DNA of 50,976 nt, taken from an uncultured Bacteroidales bacterium. GTDB lineage: Bacteria > Bacteroidota > Bacteroidia > Bacteroidales > WCHB1-69. Made by a program: the position numbers and the translations under genes. Every line of letters starts with the position of its first letter. Positions within the stretch are counted from its first letter, which is position 1. Of this stretch, positions 9,701 through 17,058 are shown in pieces. The stretch spans positions 1 through 50,976 of the forward strand of contig CAJOKR010000064.1 in NCBI GenBank assembly GCA_905235135.1. Direction: 5' to 3'. Below the pieces are notes generated by a model. It searched no databases. It had not been told where the DNA came from and saw only the letters and a program-made list of their open reading frames with translations.

Positions 9701-10106
9701 TCAGGGTACCTGGGTTGAAGATAGTGTCGTTGGTCACACTTCCGCCCTGCCACACCATCACGTAGTAAGTACACACCGTTTGATCCTCACCGGGAACAAA
9801 GGAGACGGAGGTGAGGTACTGGCCCGAATGAGCGGCCAACTCCGTCGGAGTGAAACGAATCACGCCCGTGAAATCGAGCGCGACATTCTCACCGCCGCCG
9901 ATGCGGGTTGAATACGTGGTGGTGGACCACATGATGTCTTCTTGTGTAGAATCCACCACGGCATTCCAATTGAGCAGAACATGGTTCCACTCCGGCGCGT
10001 GCAATGAAGCCGTCAAGCCTGTCGGCGCATTGCAGTTGTTCTGCGCCAAACCTCTGACAGACAGCAACATGACTGCCGCAAAGAGAAATAGTAATGCTTT
10101 TTTCAT
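3741..10106 (-). CDS. giant secreted multidomain protein with fibronectin III and CUB-like domains and T9SS type A sorting tail
   Basis: This is a 2121-residue protein. It has a Sec signal peptide (MKKALLFLFAAVMLLSVRGLAQ) and many fibronectin type III modules, recognisable by repeated openings of the type 'CPxPTHLTVTNVTxxxAxxSW' and closings of the type 'YDVRVKADCG'. Between these lie all-beta segments of adhesin/MAM or 'choice-of-anchor' type, such as three copies ending FDDLYVDYMAPC-like. A CUB-like segment lies near residues 1640-1745 (NSWDYLYVYDGAS). The last ~75 residues (FPNPAKEYIDVRI ... GMYFVRVTTEEG ... KTFVKK) are a type A T9SS sorting domain, so the protein should cross the outer membrane through T9SS and be anchored or released. 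No protease or glycosidase catalytic motif is visible; adhesion or matrix function is inferred. Confidence 0.9.
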   Translation of the reverse strand: MKKALLFLFAAVMLLSVRGLAQNNCNAPTGLTASLHAPEWNHVLLNWNAVVDSTQEDIMWSTTTYSTRIGGGENVALDFTGVIRFTPTELAAHSGQYLTSVSFVPGEDQTVCTYYVMVWQGGSVTNDTIFNPGTLMANKLISTPLSINTLNTILLDTALQIDVTQELWIGIRCDCSAGYPLGASNNTAVFNYGDLIAVNGTNTVWETLSGGDPTATIAAYNWLIIGHLQTADNMITGYNLTRNDALLATVGATSYLDSVPNGDYTYAVTAEYLSGCVSNPISVSVTMASNPCADCLDTVIVDGGTTPSTGYLLPLNTFYNYSFSEQIYTVAELGTINGAINCISFQYIYGTAQTKDIVVYVGNTNKSSFSGGDWVPVSEMFQVFNGTINFTNAGTDNWVNIPFDIPFEYDGTSNIVVAVLNNTGSYVSSSNPTFNVHSASSKSLYLYNDSSPYNVNSLASGTVGSDRNNLRFLVGEPVVCPMPTHLTVTNVTDEGATISWNSGEDHNGFELVLVPEGSTLNSETPITLNDTFYVATQLTSNTNYTVYVRGNCGSDNSFWNMQTFKTLCAPTAQLPYVMDMEGFGTGSGHIPDCAEVGICTGYTSYPYISGTYHNSGSGALYFYSYTPNSSMIRFQGLDLTNNTESLVMRFHEYKTSAGYGYMQAGYMTDPTDISTFVSLKTVYPNDLQTSTWTEFVFALPAAANGQVIYPTLYCPFAPGSSSNYVYVDDIVIEVGQTACMAPHNLHFSNISGSSIQVHWSPDVTASGTETYHVDYTEAGTDNWQSVTTTASYCLIGGLTPQTQYEVRLFMDCDADGYSDTLTGTVLTNCLSGGELAIGSGTGTTSYLPSYSFYNYCYTQQIFLSTELNGPSTLTSIAFDASVINSSRTYKIYLMHTTASNADSWLPTDSAVLVYSGSQTMTLGWNTYNFSAPFAYNGTDNLAVIVIDETGSYTTSNQWISHTASGTLAKYIYQDSSPYSISTTPSSGSSSSTSTRANVIFGGDCDSVATCIAPNVVVTDYSDEEITIAWVPGDQETSWELEYKTADTTDWTSVGTVTATTYTFTSLASSTDYNIRLRSVCSGSEYSNWVTVNAFTVCDYVNVPYTQDFESAAGSGSSYFIDCWFRGTNNSTSYPYASSSYASSGTKSLYFYGTSTYYSYAATPRFDDAVAMDSLEVSFKLLATSTGYSIEAGVMTDPSDYSTFVPIGTFTVPVSYTWDTYEITTTNYSGNGRYLAFRIPQWGSSYMYFDDLYVDYMAPCAHPTDVVLQSATDNEATLGWTPGGDESEWEYTYGPTGTVDLETAVINVAYTNSATLSGLTDNTTYDFYVRTVCTAGGESHWYSISFTTECLPLTQLPYTQNFDSMSTHTSNTTSGPNNLSDCWHAYNTGTSYTALPYVYYSSTYAASGSYSLEFYTYTSSAYSDQYAILPSLDTDTYPLNTLQLSFGARRYSTSYPFCLIVGAMTGTDINTFEPIDTMLLTTGSSYEDVFMFLSTYNGTGDRLALMAPKNIGNFVSGAYYNEGFIDNLTLMVAPTCPQPTHITVDNVTESSVTLGWNENGSASNWVIEYGPQGFTPGTGTTAAANTNPFMVDNLASAVTYDFYVKADCGGGDESLLTGPVAATPGSYNMPATGTNTITTCSMIIYDDGGIDNDYSTNCNSTLIIQPSIPGNVISISGTVDVENSWDYLYVYDGASTSGTLLGTYSGTFTITELTSTTGPLTLLFTSDGSVVYPGFALTVSCLSNTCPAPSSIAVSNVGNTSATVSWVPTGTESSWIVEYKTASATTWTVATVTTTSYQLTGLTGLTTYDVRVKADCGDETSSYKTTSFTTPNCAASDACEYTFILGDGYGDGWNDGYLTLQQNGTTIATLEAEDHGGDDEQSYDTVHLVLCDNTATSLVWSFGSFDDEVSFTILGPDGTQIYTISDMTSYTTYTFTTDCSNAPGPGPDPCATPTGLHSTDVQNESIAIAWDANADVSSWNIQYRIVNGQLNSASSNTNSYNITGLTGNTDYEIQVQAVCTSGQTSDWSAAITAHTTNVGIVNHLENSVVLFPNPAKEYIDVRIDGDVTVTAMEVYDVYGKLINTVVVTENPTRINVSNLANGMYFVRVTTEEGMVTKTFVKK

Positions 10107-10149
10107 AACTGTATAATTTGGTGAATAACTGATTTGTCAAACGAATCAG

Positions 10150-10157
10150 CAAAACTA
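10150..10157 (-). promoter_or_regulatory. candidate -7 box of the T9SS cargo gene
   Basis: On the minus strand this reads TAGTTTTG, an exact TAnnTTTG match, 44 bases before the ATG. The upstream DNA is very AT-rich, with TTTTCC instead of TTTG at the -33 position, so only one box is convincing. Confidence 0.4.
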
Positions 10158-10199
10158 CAAATTATATATTATATAATAGGAAAATAAGTTATGAACAAT

Positions 10200-11309
10200 T
10201 TATGAACACAGTCGGCACACCACCACCGAATGCCCTAATCCGAGCAGGTCGTGAATCGTCTCCACCTGCAGACCGGCCTCGCGGACGAGGCGGATGAGGT
10301 CGTCGGAATGGTACATTTTGCTATTGCCATTGGCGATGGCTGTAAAGTAGAGGCTGGTTTGGGCCAAGCAGAAGGCCGCAGTGTCGAAACGCTGGCGGTC
10401 CCAGAAGGTCTCCATGATGTAGAGGCGTGTGCCGGCAGTCATCGCGGTAGCAGCACGGCGCAGGATGCTCAGAATCTGCGGCTCGCTGAAACAATCGAGG
10501 AACTGGCTCATCCAGATGGCGTCGAAGGCGGGTTCCGAGGGCAGCTGACAGCTGTCGTCCAGCATGTTAGCCGCATAGCCGTGAATGCGGTCGGCACCGG
10601 GCTTTCCGGCCGTCTGCTCGCGCATCATCCCGATTTGTTGCGGCAAATCCACGATGGTGACCTCCACGTCAGGGTTGTGGTTCACGCACTGCATAGCCCA
10701 GCGGCCGGTGTTGCCACCTACATCCATCAGGTGCTTCGTGGGGCGCGAGAAAGCGAGCGCCAACGCTTGTTCGAAAGAGCCGTCGCTGTAGAAGTGGTCG
10801 AATGCGAACCAGCTGTCCTGAGCGTCCTTGGGCAACGTGGAGAGCCCCTCATACACCGTCGGCCAGTCGCCGAGGCACTTCAGCCCGGCGGGTTTCCCCT
10901 CCTTCAAAGCTTCCTCCAAGTAGAACATTCCCTGGTAGTTGACATCGTGGTTGAAGTCCAGGTTCACGCGGGTGGATTCATCGTGGACCAGAAACCAGCC
11001 CGCCTTGGCGAGCGCGTAACGGCCGGTTTCCGCATCAACGGTCACGGTGTTCATCGTCAGCGAGGCCTCCAACAGGCACTTGGCGGCATAGACGGAAATC
11101 TTGGCTTTCTCGGCCACCTCCTCCGGAGTCATCGGGGTTTCCAGCATCTCAAAGATGCCCCATTTCACCATCAGCCGAGCCGTCTGGAACGTCATCGGCC
11201 CGAAGGCATAGAGCTGCGCGAGACGCTGCGCGTCGTAAGCACTGAGGTTATCGTGGGTGTATTGGGGTTTCAGGTTCTCGTTTATATACATAATCGCATT
11301 TTCGTTCAA
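10200..11309 (-). CDS. SAM-dependent O-methyltransferase (acetylserotonin/caffeate OMT fold)
   Basis: The 369-residue cytoplasmic enzyme has two parts. The N-terminal winged-helix dimerisation region (FQTARLMVKWGIFEMLETPMTPEEVAEKA) has the layout of plant-type O-methyltransferases. The C-terminal Rossmann domain has SAM-binding motif I LMDVGGNTGRWA, an acidic residue after strand two (VTIVDLPQQ), and FDAIWMSQFLDCFSEPQ, the position that usually carries the catalytic histidine-like residue of OMTs. It closes with LGLGHSVVVCR. The substrate cannot be inferred; in Bacteroidota such enzymes occur alone or in aryl-polyene/phenolic pathways. It is encoded divergently from the MscS-type gene. A second in-frame ATG at 11291 (MYINENLK) is an equally possible start. 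Confidence 0.85.
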   Translation of the reverse strand: MNENAIMYINENLKPQYTHDNLSAYDAQRLAQLYAFGPMTFQTARLMVKWGIFEMLETPMTPEEVAEKAKISVYAAKCLLEASLTMNTVTVDAETGRYALAKAGWFLVHDESTRVNLDFNHDVNYQGMFYLEEALKEGKPAGLKCLGDWPTVYEGLSTLPKDAQDSWFAFDHFYSDGSFEQALALAFSRPTKHLMDVGGNTGRWAMQCVNHNPDVEVTIVDLPQQIGMMREQTAGKPGADRIHGYAANMLDDSCQLPSEPAFDAIWMSQFLDCFSEPQILSILRRAATAMTAGTRLYIMETFWDRQRFDTAAFCLAQTSLYFTAIANGNSKMYHSDDLIRLVREAGLQVETIHDLLGLGHSVVVCRLCS

Positions 11310-11382
11310 TCGGGCGGCAAAAATACAAAAAATAGGGTTCTATCCCCGCCGCTTGAAAATTTCGGGAAAAAGATTCATAATC

Positions 11383-11413
11383 CTTGTACATTCTATAAAA
11401 AATATTATCTTTG
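11383..11413 (+). promoter_or_regulatory. Bacteroidota promoter of the MscS-type channel gene
   Basis: CTTG at 11383-11386 and TATCTTTG at 11406-11413 are separated by exactly 19 bases, matching the TTTG-N19-TAnnTTTG pattern with one mismatch. The start codon is at 11437, giving a leader of about 17 bases. Confidence 0.65.
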
Positions 11414-11436
11414 CCAAAATTTTGAATCTAGTATAA

Positions 11437-14100
11437 ATGTTGTCAATCTACAAAAAAACACTCTGCCTTTTAGCGGTTATTCTCTTCACCGTCTGTGCAA
11501 TGGCACAAGAGGTGGCTGTGAACGAGCGTTCCTTGACCAACACCCTCAAAGAGTTGAACCTGGAATTGAAGACGCAATATGATCAAAGGCCTGAAACACA
11601 GCAACTTTTCAACAAAGAGTACAAGAGTCAGCACCAACGGATGATCGATGTCATCACACAGACAAACGAGTTTTCCATTCTGCTCTATTCGCAGGAGCAG
11701 AACAGGACGTTTGACCTAGCATACGCCTTGAAGAAAGTGACATCCAGCTATGAAAACTTCAGCAAGGGCATGCGTCCATATGACCAAATCATCAACGAAC
11801 TTAACTACGAAATAGAGCGTTATGCACGCCTTATTGAGTCTCTCCGCCGTCTTCCACCGGAGATGAAGGAGATAGAAGTTGAGATAGAAGTCGAGAAGGT
11901 ACTGGACAGCCTGATAAACTTCAACGTTAATGATTCGTTGGACACCACGCTGTCGAATATCACATCCTCCTTGGAGAAGGAAATCATCCAGATTGCCATC
12001 AAAGACAGTGCCTCGGCCCCCTTTGTGCTGGACAAGACTGGGGAAGATTACCGCGATTCCTGTATTCTCCACGCTTCCGAACTGCTGAAAATGTTCGCAA
12101 GGAACCGTAATAGCGTCGTGGCAGACAGCACACACTACAAAAACGCTTTCTTACGCACAGAAGAGGCCTACAATTATGCCGAAGCCCTCTACGCCGAACT
12201 GGACAAATACGTTTTTAAGACCGGACAAACGCCCTATTCGACAATTCTTTCCGACTTCAACAACTATTGGAGAAAGATGAGGAAGGAGATGCGCAACGAG
12301 TACGATTTTGATGCCTTGGAAAAGGCGAAGGCGGAGGACAAAGAGTTTTATAACAAGTTGTCCGGACGGGCGGAAAAAGCCTATTCGGCGTCGGCCTGCT
12401 CCATTCAATTCGGCACACTTTTGATTGTGTGGCTTTTCGCGTTTGGAATCCTTTGGTTGCTAAGACGTTACACCAAATTCAAAAATGTCATTCCACAAAA
12501 GTCATTGTTTCTGTTTTCCGTATTGGTGGGCACCATCCTATATTTCCTGCTGTTCGGCTACTTATGGCAGGGAAGCGAGTATGTGCACTACGGCGTGAAA
12601 AACGTCAACACCTTCCTTTGGTTGCTGGCGGCCATTGCCGGTTCCTTGCTGCTTCGTGTCAAACCCGACCAACTTCGTCACGTTTTCTGTCTCTATATCC
12701 CCACCATCCTGTTGTCTTTGTTCATCATCATCTGTCGGAACACCTTTATTCCGGATATTCTGTTGAACATTGTGTTCACGCCTGTCCTGTTAGTTGTGGT
12801 GTTGGGACAGTTTGCCGTTTGTATGGTTGAGCGAGGGAAAGCTCCGCGAATAGACAGCATTCTCGGCTGGATTTCGTTAGGTGTATATACTATCGCATTG
12901 ATTATTTCGTTCTTCGGTTTCATCTTTTTCGCCTTGATTGGCTTGGTATTTTGGTATTTCATGTTGGTTTCTTTGTCAACGATCTTCTGCATCTCGGATT
13001 TGATGGACCGTTACAAAGAGAAATGGTTGGACGAACGTATCGAAGCCAAGCGGAAACACAACGCATACGTGTATGGAGAAGACCGTGACATTCTGCTCTT
13101 CAGTGTCACGTGGTTCCACGACCTTATCAAGCAAGTCGTTGTTCCTGTCCTGATATTGTATTCCATGCCGGTGTGCGTTCGCTTCTCCTTGGACATATTT
13201 GATTTCACAGATCTCTTCTCGCGATACTACTTCGAGCCTTTCTTTCAAATTACGGACGAGGCCACGGGTGTGTCTTCGTTACGGGTGTCCATTATAAGCA
13301 TAATCTATCTGCTGGCCCTGTTTTTTGTGCTCCGATACATCAGTCGCATCATCCATGTCATTTGGCACTATATTCGATACACTTCATTCATGCGCAAGCA
13401 CAAGCGCGACTACGTGCGGGCCAACGAGATCAACCTGTCGATCGGGAACAGCATCATCAGTGCGATCGTATGGATGATTTACACCATTGCGGTAGTGGAG
13501 GAGTTGAAGGTACCCACCCGCTCCTTGGGATTGATTGCCGGTGGTTTGTCGGCCGGTATTGGTATTGCCCTCAAGGATATCATCAATAACTTCATCTACG
13601 GTATCCAGTTGATGGGCGGACGACTGCGTGTCGGTGACTGGATTGAATGCGAAGGGGCACGAGGAAGGGTTACTGCCATCAACTACCAATGCGTGCTGGT
13701 GGAGACCATCGAAGGCACCGAAATGTCTTTCCTGAATTCATCCCTCTTTGGCCAGAGTTTCAACAACCTGACTCGGAACAACTCGTATGAGTTGACCAAA
13801 ATTATTGTCGGTGTGGAATACGGCACCGATGTGGAAAGAGCGCGCGAAGTGCTGTTGGAAGCGATGAAGGAATTGGACACTACAGACAAATACGGACGCC
13901 ATATCATTGATCCGAAGAGAGGCATCATTCTCATCCTGGAAAACATGAGCGACAGTGCCGTGGATATTGCCGTGAAACAGTATGTGCTGGTTCCTGAACG
14001 GATTCAATTCGTAGAACGCGCCAAGGAAGTCGTATATAAGGCTTTGAACAATGCAGGTATCACCATTGCATTCCCGCAGTGCGATGTACATATTAAATAA
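11437..14100 (+). CDS. large mechanosensitive ion channel, MscS family (MscK/YbiO-like)
   Basis: The 887-residue inner-membrane channel protects against hypo-osmotic shock. It starts with a signal peptide (MLSIYKKTLCLLAVILFTVCAMAQ). A periplasmic, helix-rich region of about 300 residues follows, then about eight to ten transmembrane helices (starting near FGTLLIVWLFAFGILWLL). The MscS core is near residues 690-870. Its pore helix is rich in glycine and alanine (GLIAGGLSAGIGIALKDIIN), and the beta domain reads RVGDWIECEGARGRV and ETIEGTEMSFLNS. It ends with the alpha/beta cytoplasmic domain. The size and large periplasmic region match MscK-type rather than the small MscS. The following gene starts seven bases after the stop. 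Confidence 0.9.
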   Translation: MLSIYKKTLCLLAVILFTVCAMAQEVAVNERSLTNTLKELNLELKTQYDQRPETQQLFNKEYKSQHQRMIDVITQTNEFSILLYSQEQNRTFDLAYALKKVTSSYENFSKGMRPYDQIINELNYEIERYARLIESLRRLPPEMKEIEVEIEVEKVLDSLINFNVNDSLDTTLSNITSSLEKEIIQIAIKDSASAPFVLDKTGEDYRDSCILHASELLKMFARNRNSVVADSTHYKNAFLRTEEAYNYAEALYAELDKYVFKTGQTPYSTILSDFNNYWRKMRKEMRNEYDFDALEKAKAEDKEFYNKLSGRAEKAYSASACSIQFGTLLIVWLFAFGILWLLRRYTKFKNVIPQKSLFLFSVLVGTILYFLLFGYLWQGSEYVHYGVKNVNTFLWLLAAIAGSLLLRVKPDQLRHVFCLYIPTILLSLFIIICRNTFIPDILLNIVFTPVLLVVVLGQFAVCMVERGKAPRIDSILGWISLGVYTIALIISFFGFIFFALIGLVFWYFMLVSLSTIFCISDLMDRYKEKWLDERIEAKRKHNAYVYGEDRDILLFSVTWFHDLIKQVVVPVLILYSMPVCVRFSLDIFDFTDLFSRYYFEPFFQITDEATGVSSLRVSIISIIYLLALFFVLRYISRIIHVIWHYIRYTSFMRKHKRDYVRANEINLSIGNSIISAIVWMIYTIAVVEELKVPTRSLGLIAGGLSAGIGIALKDIINNFIYGIQLMGGRLRVGDWIECEGARGRVTAINYQCVLVETIEGTEMSFLNSSLFGQSFNNLTRNNSYELTKIIVGVEYGTDVERAREVLLEAMKELDTTDKYGRHIIDPKRGIILILENMSDSAVDIAVKQYVLVPERIQFVERAKEVVYKALNNAGITIAFPQCDVHIK

Positions 14101-14107
14101 CAACATT

Positions 14108-14670
14108 ATGGACGTAAGATTCAAAGAAAAAAGCAAAATCGTTGACATCGCCATCGTATGTGTGGGTGTGTTTGTTTCCGTCGGCACAATGCTTTACGGG
14201 ATATTCCATTTCGGTCTGAAGGAAACTTGGCCCGAACTGATTCTCAACCTGTTCTACATCGCCTGTCTGGTGATGATTGTGATGTATTTTTTCCAGAAAG
14301 GGATCACCTCCAATCAGTTTAATTACTGGTGCTCGCTATGTGTGGGGGTGACCATCTTGTTGCGCGACATCCTCTTCCCTCCCCCACTCACCAGCTACCC
14401 CCTCCACCTGGCTTGTCTCACGCTCGCGGTGATGCTGCTCCTCATGCTCACCTATTTCTATGCCCGCAAAGAATGGAAAACGTATTCCAAGCTCAACCTG
14501 TGGATGATTTGTATCATCGACATGATCCTTGCCGGCATTTACACATACATAAGGAGCCTGCCGACGAATTCACCACCTATTCGCTCACTGAAATCTGGAT
14601 TCGCCCCACCATCACCTACGGACTGGTGGCCTGCTTCGTCAAAACAACAGAAGAGGAACCTGAATCTTGA
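14108..14670 (+). CDS. small polytopic membrane protein, unknown function, frameshifted near the 3' end
   Basis: The protein is about 187 residues, with a charged N terminus and four to five hydrophobic segments (IVDIAIVCVGVFVSVGTMLY; LILNLFYIACLVMIVMYFF; the GVTILLRDILF region; LACLTLAVMLLLMLTYFY; LWMICIIDMILAGIYTYI). After IYTYI (about 14545-14555) the nominal frame turns into a low-complexity tail. The frame shifted by minus one instead gives a sensible ending (KEPADEFTTYSLTEIWIRPT ... ACFVKTTEEEPES) with a stop at 14668-14670. One base is therefore probably missing near the AAGGAG at 14553-14558. I recognise no family. It follows the MscS-type gene by seven bases and is likely co-transcribed with it. 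Its stop codon lies inside a heptamer array. Confidence 0.6.
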
Positions 14671-14688
14671 ATCCTGAATCCTGAATCC
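14661..14688 (+). repeat. TGAATCY heptamer array, four units
   Basis: TGAATCT followed by three TGAATCC units, in perfect seven-base phase. TGA occurs at 14661, 14668, 14675 and 14682 and so appears in all three frames. The restored frame of the preceding gene stops at 14668 and the nominal frame at 14675. Confidence 0.85.
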
Positions 14689-14721
14689 ACATATTAATCA
14701 TTATAAAAAAGGAGAAACATT

Positions 14722-15279
14722 ATGATTCTTAAAAACCTTACCCCCAATCACCCAGACATTCCCGCGTTGAAGAAACTGTTCGAGGAAGCATTCCCTGAAA
14801 ATGAGCGTCCCATTGGCATAGACGGTATTCTGGCATTCTTGGATCAGATGCCGTGCGATCTTTTGGGCGTCTATCCCGATGAAGCTCCGGATGAGTTTTC
14901 CGCATTTTTCTTTGGAGTCAGAGGAGAGTCCAGTGTCTATGGTGTTTATTTCGCGACCCGTCCGGATCTGCGTTCAACCGGCATCGGCAGCAAGGCATTC
15001 AAAGCTATCTTGGAGTACTATGAAGACATCCCGTTCTGGTTTTCCTACGAAAGCACGTTTGAAGAGAGCGACAACGCCGAACAACGGGAGCGCAGACGCA
15101 GATTCTATCTGAAGAACGGCTTCTATGAGACCGGATGGTTCGCAAAACTGAACGGTACCGAATTTATCATTGCCAGCTCCAAGAAAGAATTCGACAAGGA
15201 AGCTTTCGTGAAATTTATGGGCGCTATGTTCGCTAGCACCTCAGGCGCGGCTCTCCCTGAATTATACAGACGCGATTAA
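14722..15279 (+). CDS. GNAT-family N-acetyltransferase
   Basis: The 185-residue cytoplasmic acyl-CoA-dependent acetyltransferase has a GNAT core: an N-terminal helix pair (ALKKLFEEAFPENERP), beta strands around FFFGVRGESSVYGVYFATRPDLRSTGIG, and motif A as RSTGIGSKAF, close to the Q/RxxGxG/A pyrophosphate-binding pattern. It closes with RRRRFYLKNGFYETG, where GNATs usually have FYxKxGF. The substrate is unknown. The leader has AAGGAG eight bases before the ATG, stronger than usual for this phylum. It heads the 14722-21963 gene run, but a palindrome and heptamer array separate it from the next gene. Confidence 0.85.
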   Translation: MILKNLTPNHPDIPALKKLFEEAFPENERPIGIDGILAFLDQMPCDLLGVYPDEAPDEFSAFFFGVRGESSVYGVYFATRPDLRSTGIGSKAFKAILEYYEDIPFWFSYESTFEESDNAEQRERRRRFYLKNGFYETGWFAKLNGTEFIIASSKKEFDKEAFVKFMGAMFASTSGAALPELYRRD

Positions 15280-15286
15280 GTTTCAA

Positions 15287-15315
15287 GTAGAGCTGTCATA
15301 ATATGGCAGCTCTAC
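15287..15315. repeat. GTAG...CTAC palindrome, copy a
   Basis: A 29-base palindrome starts GTAGAGCTGTCATA and returns as its complement, with one T/G wobble pair and a single central base. It begins eight bases after the GNAT stop codon. Its reverse complement matches the copy at 45082 except at four positions, which are two compensated base pairs. Confidence 0.8.
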
Positions 15316-15319
15316 AACC

Positions 15320-15340
15320 TGAATCTTGAATCTTGAATCC
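15320..15340 (+). repeat. TGAATCY heptamer array, three units
   Basis: TGAATCT, TGAATCT and TGAATCC in perfect phase follow directly after the palindrome and place TGA in all three frames. Confidence 0.8.
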
Positions 15341-15398
15341 CAATATAATAAAAAACGGACAGCAGATATAGTTGAACAAAAAAAAGGAAAAACATAGT

Positions 15399-17033
15399 AT
15401 GAAACAAACGATAATTCTCGGCAACATCATCACGATGGATGAAAAGAGGCCCTTTGCCAAGGCCGCATTAGTAAAGGACGGCGTGTTTGCCTATATCGGC
15501 AGCGCAGGAGAAGCGAAGAAACTCGCCAGCAAGGACGCACAGGTGCTGGATTACGGTGAGAACTTTATCTATCCGGGCTTTATGGAGTCCCACTGTCACG
15601 GCAGCTTTGCCGGAGAACGTGCTATTGGACAAGCGAACCTGATGGAGGGAGGACTGACCACCGACTATGCAAGGTATCGTAACATCATCAAGGCATTCAT
15701 TGAGAAGAACCCGCAGCGCGATTTCTATGTAGCCGCAGGGTGGGTGGAAAATGAAGAATATGTCACCAAGGCCTATCTCGACGAAATCTGTGCTGATAAG
15801 CCGCTGCTCATGCAAACGGGTGGCGGACACTCCATGTTGCTCAACAGCAAGGCGATGGAATGGGCAGGCGTTGATGCTGACTACGCTAAGAAATGGGGCT
15901 ACGATTTGGTACATGTAGATAAGGAAGGTGAGCCCGACGGCTACATCTGTGAAGGTCCTTTGTTCGAAATAGTACCGAAGTTGCCTATTACGGTGAGAGA
16001 TATCAAGGACTATCTGCTGGCCTGGCAGGAGATGGCCCTCAGCCGCGGTTTCACGGCCGTTGGAGACGCTGGTGCGGAAGTGATACATCGCGTTGCACCC
16101 CAGGCGTACAGTGAACTGCAGCAGGAAGGCAAGCTGAAGCTGCGCACCTATGCATGGATGTATGTGACTGATAATGCCGACGCAAAGACAGAGATAGCCC
16201 GCATCGCTGCTCAGCGTGCGGAGATGAGCGGTGAATATTTCCATATCATCGGTCCCAAGGCGTTCCTCGACGGTGTGACCGAGGCTCATACGGGCTGGCA
16301 GAACCAGGACTATCTGGATCAGCCAGGCTACCACGGCAATGAGCGCTACAACGACCACGACAAGATGGTGCAGCTAATTGCGGAGGCCGACAAGGAGGGT
16401 ATGTCTGTTCACGTCCATTCCGAGGGCGGCGGTGCTACCCACTACATGCTGGGCTGTATTGAGGACGCGGAGAAGATTACCGGCAACCTTGACCAACGCA
16501 ACGTGCTGGCCCATCTGCACTTCGTGACCGATGAGGATATCCGCCGCATGGCAGCAACAGGTTCTGTTCCTGCGGTTCCGCCATTGTGGACATGCAAGGC
16601 TTCTCCTATTTATGAACAGGAAGTCGCTTATATGGGTCAGGAACTGGCAGATCAGGCCTACCCCATCAAATCGTTCTATGACGCAGGTGCCAACGTGGTG
16701 TTCCACTCCGACTATCCCGTCTCACCGATGATGGACATCAAGCTCAGCATTTATGCGGCTGAAAAACGCGACTACCCGAAGGAATTGACTGGTGGCGCAA
16801 CAGCCCCACGCAACCTGAAGGAGGCCATCACCCGCGAACAGTCGCTGCGCGCCATGACCATCAACGTGGCCCGTCAGTTCCACCAAGAGCATCGCTTGGG
16901 CTCTATCGAGTTCGGCAAGATTGCCAACATGACCGTGTACGACTGCGACTTCCTGCACGACGACATCGAAAAGGTCGCCCAGGCCAATCTCATCGCCACC
17001 ATCGTCGATGGAGAAGAGGTCTATAAAGCCTAA
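15399..17033 (+). CDS. YtcJ-like amidohydrolase (Amidohydro_3 family), first copy
   Basis: A 544-residue metal-dependent hydrolase with the composite layout of the family: a small beta domain from both ends and a central TIM barrel. Metal-site features are SHCHG after beta-strand 1 (HxH, near residue 58), HVHSEGGGATH, NVLAHLHFVTDED and FHSDYPVS, the usual barrel-end SD. The C terminus has the composite-domain strand GSIEFGKIANMTVYDCDFL. There is no signal peptide, so it is cytoplasmic. YtcJ-type enzymes cleave amides or cyclic amides, usually of unknown substrate. The ATG at 15399 (MKQTIILGNIITMDE) is preferred over a TTG at 15372, because an AAGGAA stretch precedes it and family members start here. 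A paralogue is encoded at 18710. Confidence 0.88.
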   Translation: MKQTIILGNIITMDEKRPFAKAALVKDGVFAYIGSAGEAKKLASKDAQVLDYGENFIYPGFMESHCHGSFAGERAIGQANLMEGGLTTDYARYRNIIKAFIEKNPQRDFYVAAGWVENEEYVTKAYLDEICADKPLLMQTGGGHSMLLNSKAMEWAGVDADYAKKWGYDLVHVDKEGEPDGYICEGPLFEIVPKLPITVRDIKDYLLAWQEMALSRGFTAVGDAGAEVIHRVAPQAYSELQQEGKLKLRTYAWMYVTDNADAKTEIARIAAQRAEMSGEYFHIIGPKAFLDGVTEAHTGWQNQDYLDQPGYHGNERYNDHDKMVQLIAEADKEGMSVHVHSEGGGATHYMLGCIEDAEKITGNLDQRNVLAHLHFVTDEDIRRMAATGSVPAVPPLWTCKASPIYEQEVAYMGQELADQAYPIKSFYDAGANVVFHSDYPVSPMMDIKLSIYAAEKRDYPKELTGGATAPRNLKEAITREQSLRAMTINVARQFHQEHRLGSIEFGKIANMTVYDCDFLHDDIEKVAQANLIATIVDGEEVYKA

Positions 17034-17058
17034 TTAATTACTAAAAGGAAAAAGAACA

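Noticed and set aside
10251..11582. 443-residue plus-strand open frame
   Set aside because: Antisense to the O-methyltransferase gene and running into the MscS gene; composition typical of a shadow frame.
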